From an uncultured Chitinophagaceae bacterium (GTDB taxonomy: Bacteria > Bacteroidota > Bacteroidia > Chitinophagales > Chitinophagaceae): a stretch of 51,030 bases of DNA. A program made the position numbers and the translations under genes. This document shows positions 16,741 through 25,069 of the stretch, piece after piece; position 1 is the stretch's first letter; each line of letters begins with the position of its first letter. The notes under the pieces were generated by a model. The model did no database searches and was not told the origin of the DNA. It saw only the letters and a list, made by a program, of their open reading frames with translations. The DNA lies in NCBI GenBank assembly GCA_903895845.1, contig CAITVK010000056.1, forward strand, positions 1 through 51,030, written 5' to 3'.

Positions 16741-17832
16741 TTAGTGTTGCTCGGGGGCTTTCATATACTTCAAGACTATTTTAGCATTGCGTTGCTCATC
16801 CGAAGCAATGTTTATTTCATAATGCTTGGTTCCAGATGAAATAATTACCAAGGCTGTGTTGGGTGGTACAGTTCCCAGGTTTTCGGCAACTACAATAAAT
16901 TCATACGCAGAATCTTTTTCTATGTGAGCCTGCATTACTATAGGTGAATAGGTAAGGCGTTGGCTGTTTACAATTCTTTTGTTGTTATGATATACACTGA
17001 TAGTATCCCCATCTATCTGCCCATTGTCATAGAACTCAATTCTAGCTTCTTCACTATCAACGATAAATGTTTCTGTTAACACATTTTCTCTCTTCGTTAA
17101 CACTTCTGGCACAGGAATGATATTTTCGGTGTCCTTTAATGCTACTACGACAGTATCTGGTTTAGTTATTATTTGTTTAGATGGGTTATTGTCTATAGTA
17201 TCTACAGGTATTTTTTTTGAAGGCTTAATAATTCCTTTACTAACCATAAAATCTTCTGCTCCAGGCTTAGTTAAAACCAATGATGGAGACAATTTTTTAT
17301 TGGCAGGATTGGATTTACGTTTAAGTGCATTTTCTCTTTTAATGATAAAATCTTCCTTGTCAAACTCAGTGGTAGTCACTTTTTCTAAATAAACTGTACC
17401 ACTGCCACATTCAGCCTTATTCAATTCATTTGTACTAGTGTAACTTCCGGTCAGTGTTTCTTTGGTTCCATCTGCCGATTTTGAGTAATCTAAGTAGCAA
17501 GTCATCAGGCAGGCAACAGATTGGTCACTTATTTTAAGTTCAACCATCTTTGTCTCCTTTAGCAGTAAGGTCTTAGTCTTTTTTGAATAAATTCCTTGAG
17601 ATGCTGCTTTGCCGTAAAAAAGTGTGGTCTTGTAGGAATACGTTACGCCTTCAATAGCATCATTCGGAAGGTCATTTATTTGTATTTCATATTTATATTT
17701 ATCTTCAATCATCCCACCCGAACGAAGATGAAAAGCATTCTGTACAAAATAGCCACGCCATATTCCAGTTATATTTTGTGAAAAGCCGACAGTAGAAATA
17801 AGTAATATCAAGTATGTAATAAATAATCTCAT
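16741..17832 (-). CDS. Exported beta-rich protein of unknown function
   Basis: A 363-residue protein with signal peptide MRLFITYLILLISTVGFS. The N-terminal half (about 20-160) begins ITGIWRGYFVQN and looks like a lipocalin-like or 'NITG.W.G' beta domain with two Cys pairs (ACLMTCYLDYSK, AECGSG). A proline/lysine-rich linker follows (about 170-240). The C-terminal domain contains EARIEFYDNGQIDGDTISVYHNN, a signature I recognise from many Bacteroidota exported proteins. It is probably cell-surface or periplasmic. Function is unknown. Confidence 0.75.
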   Translation of the reverse strand: MRLFITYLILLISTVGFSQNITGIWRGYFVQNAFHLRSGGMIEDKYKYEIQINDLPNDAIEGVTYSYKTTLFYGKAASQGIYSKKTKTLLLKETKMVELKISDQSVACLMTCYLDYSKSADGTKETLTGSYTSTNELNKAECGSGTVYLEKVTTTEFDKEDFIIKRENALKRKSNPANKKLSPSLVLTKPGAEDFMVSKGIIKPSKKIPVDTIDNNPSKQIITKPDTVVVALKDTENIIPVPEVLTKRENVLTETFIVDSEEARIEFYDNGQIDGDTISVYHNNKRIVNSQRLTYSPIVMQAHIEKDSAYEFIVVAENLGTVPPNTALVIISSGTKHYEINIASDEQRNAKIVLKYMKAPEQH

Positions 17833-17916
17833 ATTCGAAATAGCCGTGCAAATTAATCTAGAAGCCTTAAAAGAATAGTTAAAGGTTTTTTTTGATGGGT
17901 ATGATTAATAAAGATA

Positions 17917-17947
17917 ATTGATACACCAACTCATTTGTTACATTTGC
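17917..17947 (+). promoter_or_regulatory. Promoter for thrS
   Basis: TTG at 17917-17919 and TACATTTGC at 17939-17947 are separated by 19 bases and match the Bacteroidetes promoter signature. The thrS ATG is at 17979, giving a leader of about 25 bases. That is too short for a T-box or other long leader control. Confidence 0.7.
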
Positions 17948-17978
17948 GAACTTTCAAATAATAGGGTTCAACAGATAT

Positions 17979-19916
17979 ATGGTAAATATTACTTTTCCTG
18001 ACGGTGCTGTAAGGCAATATGAAAACGGAACAAATGCGCTTGATATAGCAAAATCTATCAGCGAAGGATTAGCAAGAAAGGTGCTTGCTGCAAATGTAAA
18101 TGGTCAGGTATGGGATGCATTTAGGCCAATAAACACAGATGCTTCTTTAAAATTAATTACGTGGGATGACAATGAAGGAAAGAATACTTTCTGGCACTCT
18201 TCTGCACACTTGATGGCAGAAGCAGTGGAAAGTGTTTTTCCCGGAGTGAAGTTTTGGGTAGGGCCAGCTTTGGATAAGGGCTTCTACTACGATATGGACT
18301 TAGGAGACAGAAAACTGACTGAAGAAGACCTTGCAGTATTGGAAAAGAAGATGCAGGAACTTGCTAAACAGAATAACCGCTTTCTTCGTAAAGAAATCTC
18401 TAAGGCAGACGCCATCAGTTATTTCGAAGAAAAAGGAGATGAATATAAATTGGATTTATTAGGCCATCTTACAGATGGAGAGATTACCTTTTATTCTCAA
18501 GGTGCATTTACCGATTTATGTCGTGGTCCACACATCCCATCTACAGGAGCAATCAAAGCAATTAAACTAACCAATATTGCAGGTGCGTATTGGAAAGGTG
18601 ATGAAAATAACAAGCAGCTAACCAGATTGTATGGTATCACTTTCCCAACTCCTAAAGAATTGGATGAATACCTGTTGATGCTGGAAGAAGCAAAGAAAAG
18701 AGATCACCGGAAGTTGGGCAAAGAATTAGGCATCTATACAATGGATGATGAAATTGGACAAGGGTTGGTACTTTGGATGCCTAATGGAACGGTGATAATT
18801 GAAGAACTTGAAAAGCTGGCAAAGGAAACGGAAGGTGCTGGTGGATACAAACGTGTAGTAACACCACACATTGCCAAGGAAAGTATTTACCTCACAAGTG
18901 GACACTTACCATATTACGCCGATAGTATGTTCCCTCCAATGGAGATGGATGGAGAGAAGTACTATCTGAAACCAATGAACTGTCCGCATCACCATAAGAT
19001 TTTTGGGGCAGAACCAAAGAGTTACCGCGATTTGCCTTACCGCATAGCCGAGTATGGTACTTGTTATCGTTACGAGCAGAGCGGTGAATTGTTTGGATTG
19101 ATGCGTGTACGTTGTTTGCACATGAACGATGCTCACATCTATTGTAGTAAAGAACAGTTCTTCGAAGAGTTTAAGGCAGTAAATGAAATGTATCTGAAGT
19201 ACTTTAAAATCTTTGGGATTGAGAAGTATGTAATGCGTTTGAGTCTACATGACCCTGCAAAACTTGGAAAGAAATATGTTGATGCGCCTAAATTGTGGCA
19301 AGAAACAGAAGCAATGGTGCGCAAGGTTTTAATTGAAACTGGTACACCATTCATTGAAGTTCAAGATGAAGCGGCTTTCTACGGTCCAAAGATTGACGTG
19401 CAGATATGGAGCATCATCGGCAGAGAATTTACCTTGGCTACCAATCAGGTAGATTTTAATAGTGGTCGTAAATTCAAATTGGAATACACGACTCAAAATA
19501 ACGAGAGTGATATTCCTTTAATCATCCACAGAGCACCTTTGGGAACGCACGAGCGTTTTATTGGATTCTTGTTAGAGCATTATGCAGGTAAATTCCCTGT
19601 TTGGTTAGCACCACTCCAAGTGAAAATATTGCCAATCAGCGATAAGTTTATGGACTATGCCAATGAGGTGAAAGCTACTCTGGCAAAATCTGGTGTACGT
19701 GTGGAAATTGATGAAAGACAAGAAAAGATTGGTAAGAAAATACGTGAAGCAGAGTTGAGTCGCGTACCTTATATGTTGGTAGTAGGCGAGAAAGAAGTAG
19801 CGGAAAATAAACTATCTGTACGTAGACAAGGAAAAGGAGACGCAGGTTCCTTAGATTTGCAATCTTTCATAGAGAATATAATCGTAGAAATTGCTGAAAG
19901 AAGGAGCGCTGAATAA
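17979..19916 (+). CDS. thrS: Threonine--tRNA ligase
   Basis: ThrRS charges tRNA-Thr and edits serine. The 645-residue protein has the full layout: TGS domain (about 1-60), the editing domain with HSSAHLMAEAV and the LCRGPHIP motif, a class II catalytic core, and a C-terminal anticodon-binding domain (about 540-640). The catalytic zinc ligands are visible as C335 in MNCPHH, H386 in MNDAHIY and H517 in IIHRAPLG. Class II motif 2 is YRYEQSGELFGLMRVR. Length is typical. infC follows 57 bases downstream, the usual order. Confidence 0.98.
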   Translation: MVNITFPDGAVRQYENGTNALDIAKSISEGLARKVLAANVNGQVWDAFRPINTDASLKLITWDDNEGKNTFWHSSAHLMAEAVESVFPGVKFWVGPALDKGFYYDMDLGDRKLTEEDLAVLEKKMQELAKQNNRFLRKEISKADAISYFEEKGDEYKLDLLGHLTDGEITFYSQGAFTDLCRGPHIPSTGAIKAIKLTNIAGAYWKGDENNKQLTRLYGITFPTPKELDEYLLMLEEAKKRDHRKLGKELGIYTMDDEIGQGLVLWMPNGTVIIEELEKLAKETEGAGGYKRVVTPHIAKESIYLTSGHLPYYADSMFPPMEMDGEKYYLKPMNCPHHHKIFGAEPKSYRDLPYRIAEYGTCYRYEQSGELFGLMRVRCLHMNDAHIYCSKEQFFEEFKAVNEMYLKYFKIFGIEKYVMRLSLHDPAKLGKKYVDAPKLWQETEAMVRKVLIETGTPFIEVQDEAAFYGPKIDVQIWSIIGREFTLATNQVDFNSGRKFKLEYTTQNNESDIPLIIHRAPLGTHERFIGFLLEHYAGKFPVWLAPLQVKILPISDKFMDYANEVKATLAKSGVRVEIDERQEKIGKKIREAELSRVPYMLVVGEKEVAENKLSVRRQGKGDAGSLDLQSFIENIIVEIAERRSAE

Positions 19917-19973
19917 CCACCTTCGTTGGCATATTAATAAACAAACAAGTCACAATTAAATTAAAAAAGCTTA

Positions 19974-20570
19974 ATGGCATTACCTTTTAAAAGTAATAAC
20001 GGCCCGGGCGGAAGGTTCAATCCCCGTTTCGGCAGGCAACAAGAACCAGAACACAAAATCAACGAAAAAATAAGGGCGTTACAAGTCCGTTTGGTTGGCG
20101 ATAACGTAACTGTTGGTATCTATCCCATTCAGGAAGCACTGAGAATAGCCAGACAGTTGGAACTTGATTTGGTAGAGATTTCTCCAACAGCAGATCCGCC
20201 TGTTTGTAAGGCAATTGATTACAAGAAATTCCTTTACGAGAAGAAACGTAAAGAAAAAGAAATGAAATCTAATGCCAAGCAAAGTGAGGTGAAGGAAGTT
20301 CGCTTTACACCAGGGACAGATGATCATGACTTCGATTTTAAATCTAAGCACGCTGAGAAATTCCTAAAAGAAGGAAATAAAGTGAAAGCATGGGTTCAGT
20401 TTAAAGGACGTGCTATCATGTTTAAAGAGCGTGGTGAATTGATACTACTGAAATTTGCAGAGCGTTTAGCAGATTGCGGACAACCAGAAAGCTTACCAAA
20501 GTTGGAAGGTAAAAAGATGTTCCTGATGCTGACACCAAAGACAGCAAAGAAGAAAAAGGAAAACGAATAG
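19974..20570 (+). CDS. infC: Translation initiation factor IF-3
   Basis: IF-3 binds the 30S subunit and checks start-codon and initiator-tRNA selection. The 198-residue protein has both domains: the N-domain (about 28-95, with INEKIRALQVRLVG, LVEISPTADPPVCKAIDYKKF), a Lys/Glu-rich helix linker, and the C-domain (about 110-190, VKEVRFTPGTDDHDFDFKSKHAEKFL, GNKVKAWVQFKGR). The start codon is an ordinary ATG, not the rare ATT used for autoregulation in enterobacteria. rpmI and rplT, normally next in the operon, are absent. A terminator follows instead. Confidence 0.97.
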   Translation: MALPFKSNNGPGGRFNPRFGRQQEPEHKINEKIRALQVRLVGDNVTVGIYPIQEALRIARQLELDLVEISPTADPPVCKAIDYKKFLYEKKRKEKEMKSNAKQSEVKEVRFTPGTDDHDFDFKSKHAEKFLKEGNKVKAWVQFKGRAIMFKERGELILLKFAERLADCGQPESLPKLEGKKMFLMLTPKTAKKKKENE

Positions 20571-20594
20571 TTACTGTTTTCTAATTAAATATTC

Positions 20595-20637
20595 AGCCAT
20601 TGATAGCACTGTTACAGCTGTTGTCGATGGCTTTTTT
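20595..20637 (+). terminator. Terminator after infC
   Basis: AGCCATTGATA (from 20595) pairs, with wobble, with TGTCGATGGCT (to 20632), and a run of T follows directly. It closes the thrS-infC transcript. Confidence 0.8.
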
Positions 20638-20738
20638 ATGTCCTCACGGGTTCATATTCATTTGTTTGTTTTTGTCAAGAAATAATAATTCTGACTAAAC
20701 CCCTCGATTATAATATTTTTACAATTCAAAAGTATTAT

Positions 20739-20966
20739 ATGAATACAATAACGCTTACACTTCCAGATAAGGTAGAACTTGATGAAAAGGAAACTGTAAA
20801 GTTTTTGGCTGCAAAACTTTACGAGTCGGGAAAACTGTCCTTGGGTCAAGCTTCTGAACTAGCTGGCTATTCCAAAGTTGCATTTTCCGAAATACTAGGC
20901 GACTATAAAGTGGCGCTCATCAATTATCCCGTTTCCGATATCATCTCCGATGCCGCAAGAATATAA
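20739..20966 (+). CDS. UPF0175-family antitoxin-like protein
   Basis: A 75-residue protein of the UPF0175 family. It has an N-terminal strand (ITLTLPDKVEL) and a helix with KFLAAKLYESGKLSLGQASELAGYSKVAFSEILG, the typical 'yrrGklSlgkAAelaGls..eFle.L' pattern of a helix-turn-helix-like antitoxin. It overlaps the next gene by 17 bases (20950-20966), which suggests translational coupling. These proteins are usually paired with DUF3368 (PIN-like) partners and are thought to act as antitoxin and repressor. Confidence 0.88.
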   Translation: MNTITLTLPDKVELDEKETVKFLAAKLYESGKLSLGQASELAGYSKVAFSEILGDYKVALINYPVSDIISDAARI

Positions 20967-21414
20967 CGTAGTCATTGCCGATACCACTTGCTTCATACTT
21001 CTTTCCAAGATAGATAGGTTACACCTATTACAACTGCTTTTCAAGTCTATCACTACCACAAATATTATTGCAAAAGAATTTGGGAAACAATTGCCAGACT
21101 GGGTGCTTGTTGCAGAAGTAAAGGATGCACATTATTTGGAAATACTAAAGCTAGAAGTGGATGAGGGTGAAGCCAGTGCAATTGCTTTGTCTTTTGAATT
21201 TGAGAAACCATTACTGATATTGGACGATTTGAAAGCAAGAAAAGTTGCTATTAAACTAAACTTGAACTTTACTGGCACCTTGGGGATATTGCTAAAAGCA
21301 AAAGAGGCTGGATTCATTGATGCATTAAAACCTATTCTCCAAGAAATACAATTGACCAATTTTAGGTTTTCAGAAGATATACTGCGTCAAATTTTATTAA
21401 TTGCGAAGGAATAA
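20950..21414 (+). CDS. DUF3368 PIN-like toxin
   Basis: A 154-residue protein of the DUF3368 group, related to PIN-domain ribonucleases. Acidic residues in the expected places are D11 (VVIADTTCFILLSK), E43 (AKEFG), E72/E74 (DEGEASAIAL) and D92-D93 (LILDDLKARKVA). The GTLGILLKAKEAGFI segment is the family hallmark. It overlaps the upstream UPF0175 gene and is very probably the toxin half of a type II toxin-antitoxin pair acting on RNA. The RNA-cleaving role is inferred from the family. The pair sits immediately after the infC terminator, where rpmI-rplT would be expected. Confidence 0.88.
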   Translation: MPQEYNVVIADTTCFILLSKIDRLHLLQLLFKSITTTNIIAKEFGKQLPDWVLVAEVKDAHYLEILKLEVDEGEASAIALSFEFEKPLLILDDLKARKVAIKLNLNFTGTLGILLKAKEAGFIDALKPILQEIQLTNFRFSEDILRQILLIAKE

Positions 21415-21501
21415 CGACTGGGTAAAATAATTTATGTCCTCCCCAAGATATTCCTAGCCAAAACAACCTTTATATTCTATTGCTGTTAGTAACTGTCTAA
21501 A

Positions 21502-22209
21502 ATGAGTACTATGGCAAAATATCTGGTTGTAGGGGCGTCTTCTGGCATTGGTAATGCATTGGCAAATCAATTGTCGGCAAGTGGGCATCAAGTATATGCA
21601 ACCTATTTTAAGAATGAAACAGTTACATCAAATCCTAATCTTAGCTTTCATTCCTTGAATGTGTTGGATGAAAACCTTTCTCTCGATTTCCTTCCCGACA
21701 CCATCAATGGCATTATTTATTGTCCCGGAAGTATTAATCTGAAGCCTTTTTCGAGGATTAAGCCTGAGGACTTTGTGAGCGATTATCAGTTGCAGGTAAT
21801 AGGTGCTGTAAAAGTGATTCAGGCAGCTTTACCTAAACTAAAGGATTCTGACAATGCCTCTATTGTTTTGTTTTCAACGGTGGCAGTGCAGTCTGGTCTT
21901 AACTTTCATTCATTGGTAGCGTCTTCCAAAGGGGCTATAGAAGGATTAACAAGGGCTTTATCTGCGGAGTTAGCGCCAAAGATTCGCGTCAATTGTATTG
22001 CACCTTCACTTACTGATACGCCACTTGCTGCTTCGCTACTTAATACCGATCAAAAGAAAGAGGCCAATGCCCTACGCCATCCATTAAAAAGGATTGGTAC
22101 GGCTACTGACATAGCCAACATGGCGGAATTTCTTTTGTCGGATAAATCTAGTTGGATTACTGGGCAAATCCTACATGTAGATGGTGGCATGGGAAGTATC
22201 AAATTATAA
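21502..22209 (+). CDS. SDR-family oxidoreductase with altered active site
   Basis: A 235-residue Rossmann-fold SDR protein. The cofactor motif GASSGIG is at 11-17. The catalytic Ser is at S125 (LFSTVAV) and the Lys at K143, but the Tyr of the YxxxK motif is V139 (LVASSKGA). The conserved PSLTDTPLA and WITGQILHVDGGMGS segments near the C-terminus match a subgroup of SDRs found beside photolyase genes. An ATG at 21511 is an alternative start. The gene is separated from the DUF2071 gene by only 2 bases and begins a run that reaches the photolyase. The reaction, if any, is unknown. Confidence 0.9.
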   Translation: MSTMAKYLVVGASSGIGNALANQLSASGHQVYATYFKNETVTSNPNLSFHSLNVLDENLSLDFLPDTINGIIYCPGSINLKPFSRIKPEDFVSDYQLQVIGAVKVIQAALPKLKDSDNASIVLFSTVAVQSGLNFHSLVASSKGAIEGLTRALSAELAPKIRVNCIAPSLTDTPLAASLLNTDQKKEANALRHPLKRIGTATDIANMAEFLLSDKSSWITGQILHVDGGMGSIKL

Positions 22210-22211
22210 TT

Positions 22212-22922
22212 ATGGACTTTCTAAATGCGCGTTGGGAGAATCTGATAATGGCTAATTATGCTGTACCTCCCGCTGTTCTGCTCCCTTTTCTACCAAAGGG
22301 GGTAGAACTAGACACTTTTCAGGGGAAAGCCTATGTTAGTTTGGTTGGATTTATGTTTAAAAACACCCGACTCTTTAAAGTGCCGATACCTTATCTAGGT
22401 ACATTCGAAGAAATAAATCTACGCTTTTATGTGGTAAGAAAAGAGTGTAATGAAATGAAACGTGGTGTCGTTTTTATCAATGAAACCATCCCCTTTAAAC
22501 CTGTGGCTTGGGTAGCGAACTGGTTGTATAAGGAACATTACATCTCCATACCTACCAAACATGAATGGCTTGTTAATGAGCATAACAAAGAGATTTCTTA
22601 TCAATGGAAAGTAGGAGGGGAGTGGAACGCAATGCAAGTGAATGCCTCTAATCATAAGCAACCGATGGCGGTGGGAAGCATAGAAGAATACATTTTTGAG
22701 CATTATTATGGCTATACCAAAGTGAATGAAACAACGTCGCAGGAGTATAAAGTGAATCATCCTCGTTGGGAAACAAATAGGGTAAAGGACTACGAGATAA
22801 ACTGTGACTTTGGTAAGATGTACGGTAAGCCCTTCGAGTTTCTTAACAATAAAGAGCCGGATAGTGTAATCATGGCAGAAGGTTCAGAGGTTTCTGTAAA
22901 GTGGAAAAGGGAGACTATATAA
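22212..22922 (+). CDS. DUF2071 (YqjF-like) protein
   Basis: A 236-residue protein of the DUF2071 family. I use the ATG at 22212, two bases after the SDR stop. The frame opens earlier, but that part overlaps the SDR gene and is not conserved-looking. Typical features are ARWENLIMANYAVPPAVLLPFLPKGVELDTFQGKAYVSLVGFMF at the start, EINLRFYV, and FINETIPFKPVAWVANWLYKEHY. The biochemical role of the family is unknown, although the fold resembles acetoacetate decarboxylase. It is translationally coupled with the SDR and part of the photolyase neighbourhood. Confidence 0.9.
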   Translation: MDFLNARWENLIMANYAVPPAVLLPFLPKGVELDTFQGKAYVSLVGFMFKNTRLFKVPIPYLGTFEEINLRFYVVRKECNEMKRGVVFINETIPFKPVAWVANWLYKEHYISIPTKHEWLVNEHNKEISYQWKVGGEWNAMQVNASNHKQPMAVGSIEEYIFEHYYGYTKVNETTSQEYKVNHPRWETNRVKDYEINCDFGKMYGKPFEFLNNKEPDSVIMAEGSEVSVKWKRETI

Positions 22923-22924
22923 CT

Positions 22925-23000
22925 ATAAGGAAGGTTTCTCTCTAAGCGAAGCCTTCCTTGGATGAAAACCCCATAAGGGCTCCAAGCCCTTATAGGGTTA
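22925..23000. terminator. Two hairpins between DUF2071 and TIGR03643 genes
   Basis: AAGGAAGGTTTC pairs with GAAGCCTTCCTT (about 22928-22960, one mismatch). Next comes a GC-richer hairpin of the form AACCCCATAAGGGCT...AGCCCTTATAGGGTT (about 22966-23000). Neither has a T-run, so they may be processing or stability elements within the photolyase transcript and not true terminators. Confidence 0.5.
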
Positions 23001-23014
23001 AATAGATTAATAAT

Positions 23015-23284
23015 ATGGATTTAATAACTAAAGATAGAATCATTGAAATGGCTTGGGAGGATAGAACGCCCTTTGAAGCCATCAAAATACAATTCGACAT
23101 CACTGAGGCAGAAGTGATTCAACTGATGCGGCGCGAACTGAAAAGAAGCAGCTTCAACCTTTGGAGAAAGCGGGTGAACAGTGGCATCAGCCAGAAGCAT
23201 CTTGCGAAAAGAAACCCTGAAATCAGCCGGTTCAAATGTGCGTTGCAACGTACCATTACCCATAATAAAATCAGTAAAAGATAA
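23015..23284 (+). CDS. TIGR03643 / DUF2805 family protein
   Basis: An 89-residue basic protein with the full family pattern: [47 protein letters not shown], ending in a His/Lys/Arg-rich tail. It looks like a small helical, possibly helix-turn-helix, nucleic-acid-binding protein. The function is unknown, but this family is repeatedly found beside photolyase/cryptochrome genes, as here (11 bases upstream of one). Confidence 0.9.
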   Translation: MDLITKDRIIEMAWEDRTPFEAIKIQFDITEAEVIQLMRRELKRSSFNLWRKRVNSGISQKHLAKRNPEISRFKCALQRTITHNKISKR

Positions 23285-23295
23285 GTAACACAGCC

Positions 23296-24831
23296 ATGCT
23301 TTCAGCTCCACAAAGCATTAATATTGTTTGGCTAAAGCGCGATTTGCGCTCGCAAGACCACGAGGCATTGCATGCTGCTGAAAAGAATGGATTGCCTTAT
23401 CTAATTATTTTCCTTTTTGAGCCATCTATCATCGCGCATCCCGATTGTTCGTTACGTCATCTGCAGTTTCAGTATCATTCGTTGGTTGAGTTGAATGTAT
23501 ACTTCAAACCCTATAACCAAACGATATACCTCTTTCAGGAAGAAGCAATTCCTGTTTTCAATCACCTGATTAGTAGCTTCAACATACAAAACATTTACAG
23601 CTATCAGGAAAGCGGGATACAAAAAACATTCGATAGGGATTTGGCACTGAAGGAACTATTCAATCAACAAGGGATTACATGGAAAGAGTTTCAACGGGAT
23701 GGCATCGTCCGAGGACTCAGGAACCGAAAAGACTGGGATAAAATGTGGTTTGGCCAAATGCATCAACCTATCATTGCCAATAGTTATTCGGTAAAAGAAG
23801 TACTCCCTTTCAATAATCCTTTTCCTTTGGATACTGCTTTCATCAATCAGCTATCAGCATATCCTTCCAGCTTTCAGCCTGCGGGCGAAAAGAATGCCTA
23901 TCGGTATCTGCAATCTTTTATAGATGAGCGGGGCATCAATTACAGTAAACATATTTCAAAGCCAATGGATAGCCGCAAGTCGTGCGGTCGTCTCTCGCCC
24001 TATCTCGCTTGGGGAAATGTATCCATCAGGCAGGTATATCAATATACGATGAGTGCCCTTCAGTCCAAGAAAAATAAACGGCCTTATCAAAACTTTATTA
24101 CGCGATTGAGGTGGCATTGTCACTTTATTCAGAAGTTTGAGATGGAGTGTCGTTATGAAACTGAGTGCATCAACAAGGGCTATGAATTATTGGAGCGAAC
24201 AGAAAACAAAGCTTACCTAGATGCTTGGAAAAAGGGCGAGACGGGCGTTCCACTAATAGATGCTTGTATGAAATGTTTGGAAGTAACGGGTTGGATCAAC
24301 TTCAGGATGCGCGCTATGGTCGTTTCTTTTCTTACGCATCACCTGTTTCAGGATTGGCGTTTGGGTGTATATCACCTAGCGAAACTGTTTTTAGATTATG
24401 AACCCGGCATTCATTACCCACAGTTTCAGATGCAGGCCGGCACAACGGGTATCAATACAATAAGGGTTTATAGTCCGGTAAAGAATTCGTTGGAGCATGA
24501 CCCCGATGGATTGTTCATTAAAAAGTGGCTGCCACAACTGGCTGTCTTGCCCATTCACCTCGTGCATCAACCTTGGACGATAACGCCAATGGAAGCCGAC
24601 TTGTATCATTTTGAGTTAGGCAAGGATTATCCTTTCCCAATAATAGATTTAAACAAAGACCTGAAAAAGAATAAAGATGCCTTGTGGGCGATGCGCAAAA
24701 ATGAGTTGGTGCGGGCAGAGAATGTGCGGATAGTAAGTACCCATGCCCGAAAGAAAAGGGAGAAGACGGCTAAACCATCAAAGCAAGCAAAAGCACCAAA
24801 ATCACCAAAACCAAGTAAGGAGCAAATATGA
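23296..24831 (+). CDS. Cryptochrome/DNA photolyase family protein
   Basis: A 511-residue flavoprotein of the photolyase/cryptochrome family. The N-terminal alpha/beta antenna domain starts [17 protein letters not shown]. The helical FAD-binding domain has [67 protein letters not shown], and [19 protein letters not shown] followed by WLPQL. It should bind FAD and either repair UV lesions or sense light. The subclass (CPD, 6-4 or cryptochrome) cannot be fixed here. The C-terminus is a Lys/Pro/Ser-rich low-complexity tail (about 485-511). Its stop overlaps the ATG of a tiny DUF2256 gene (ATGA), so the two are translationally coupled. Confidence 0.94.
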   Translation: MLSAPQSINIVWLKRDLRSQDHEALHAAEKNGLPYLIIFLFEPSIIAHPDCSLRHLQFQYHSLVELNVYFKPYNQTIYLFQEEAIPVFNHLISSFNIQNIYSYQESGIQKTFDRDLALKELFNQQGITWKEFQRDGIVRGLRNRKDWDKMWFGQMHQPIIANSYSVKEVLPFNNPFPLDTAFINQLSAYPSSFQPAGEKNAYRYLQSFIDERGINYSKHISKPMDSRKSCGRLSPYLAWGNVSIRQVYQYTMSALQSKKNKRPYQNFITRLRWHCHFIQKFEMECRYETECINKGYELLERTENKAYLDAWKKGETGVPLIDACMKCLEVTGWINFRMRAMVVSFLTHHLFQDWRLGVYHLAKLFLDYEPGIHYPQFQMQAGTTGINTIRVYSPVKNSLEHDPDGLFIKKWLPQLAVLPIHLVHQPWTITPMEADLYHFELGKDYPFPIIDLNKDLKKNKDALWAMRKNELVRAENVRIVSTHARKKREKTAKPSKQAKAPKSPKPSKEQI

Positions 24832-24971
24832 AAAATGTAAAGAAGCAACACTTACCACAGAAGATATGCCTTGTTTGTAAACGTCCTTTTACGTGGCGGA
24901 AAAAGTGGGAGAAGGTGTGGGACGAAGTGAAATATTGCAGTGAGAAATGTAGGCGGAGTCATAAGTTATGA
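24828..24971 (+). CDS. DUF2256 mini-protein (47 residues), zinc-binding
   Basis: A short gene starting inside the photolyase stop (ATGA overlap). The 47-residue product begins [20 protein letters not shown] and continues [20 protein letters not shown], then CRRSHKL. The four cysteines, C14-x2-C17 and C37-x3-C41, around the invariant PFTWRKKW...VWDEVKYCS block identify DUF2256. It probably binds one zinc. The partner of this family is the adjacent photolyase in many genomes, so a role in photolyase or cryptochrome function is plausible but unproven. Confidence 0.92.
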   Translation: MKNVKKQHLPQKICLVCKRPFTWRKKWEKVWDEVKYCSEKCRRSHKL

Positions 24972-24986
24972 GTTATAAGTTAAATG

Positions 24987-25025
24987 AAAAAGCAGCCCTC
25001 AAAACTTTCGCTTCAAGGGCTGCTT
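24987..25025 (-). terminator. Terminator of the minus-strand exported protein gene
   Basis: AGCAGCCCT (24991-24999) pairs with AGGGCTGCT near 25016-25024. On the minus strand the stem is followed by T residues (the A-run at 24987-24991). It separates the convergent DUF2256 gene and the gene ending at 25070. Confidence 0.8.
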
Positions 25026-25069
25026 CACATATTTCTTATGTCTGATGCCTTTGTCCTTCTTGCCTCAAT

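Noticed and set aside
20571-20738. Search for rpmI after infC
   Set aside because: No frame with the basic KxKT...RFK pattern of L35 exists here. The stretch holds the infC terminator and the promoter for the next gene.
22152-22211. Longer N-terminus for the DUF2071 protein
   Set aside because: It overlaps the SDR gene and encodes a sequence without family features. The ATG at 22212 begins the conserved MDFLNARWENLIM.
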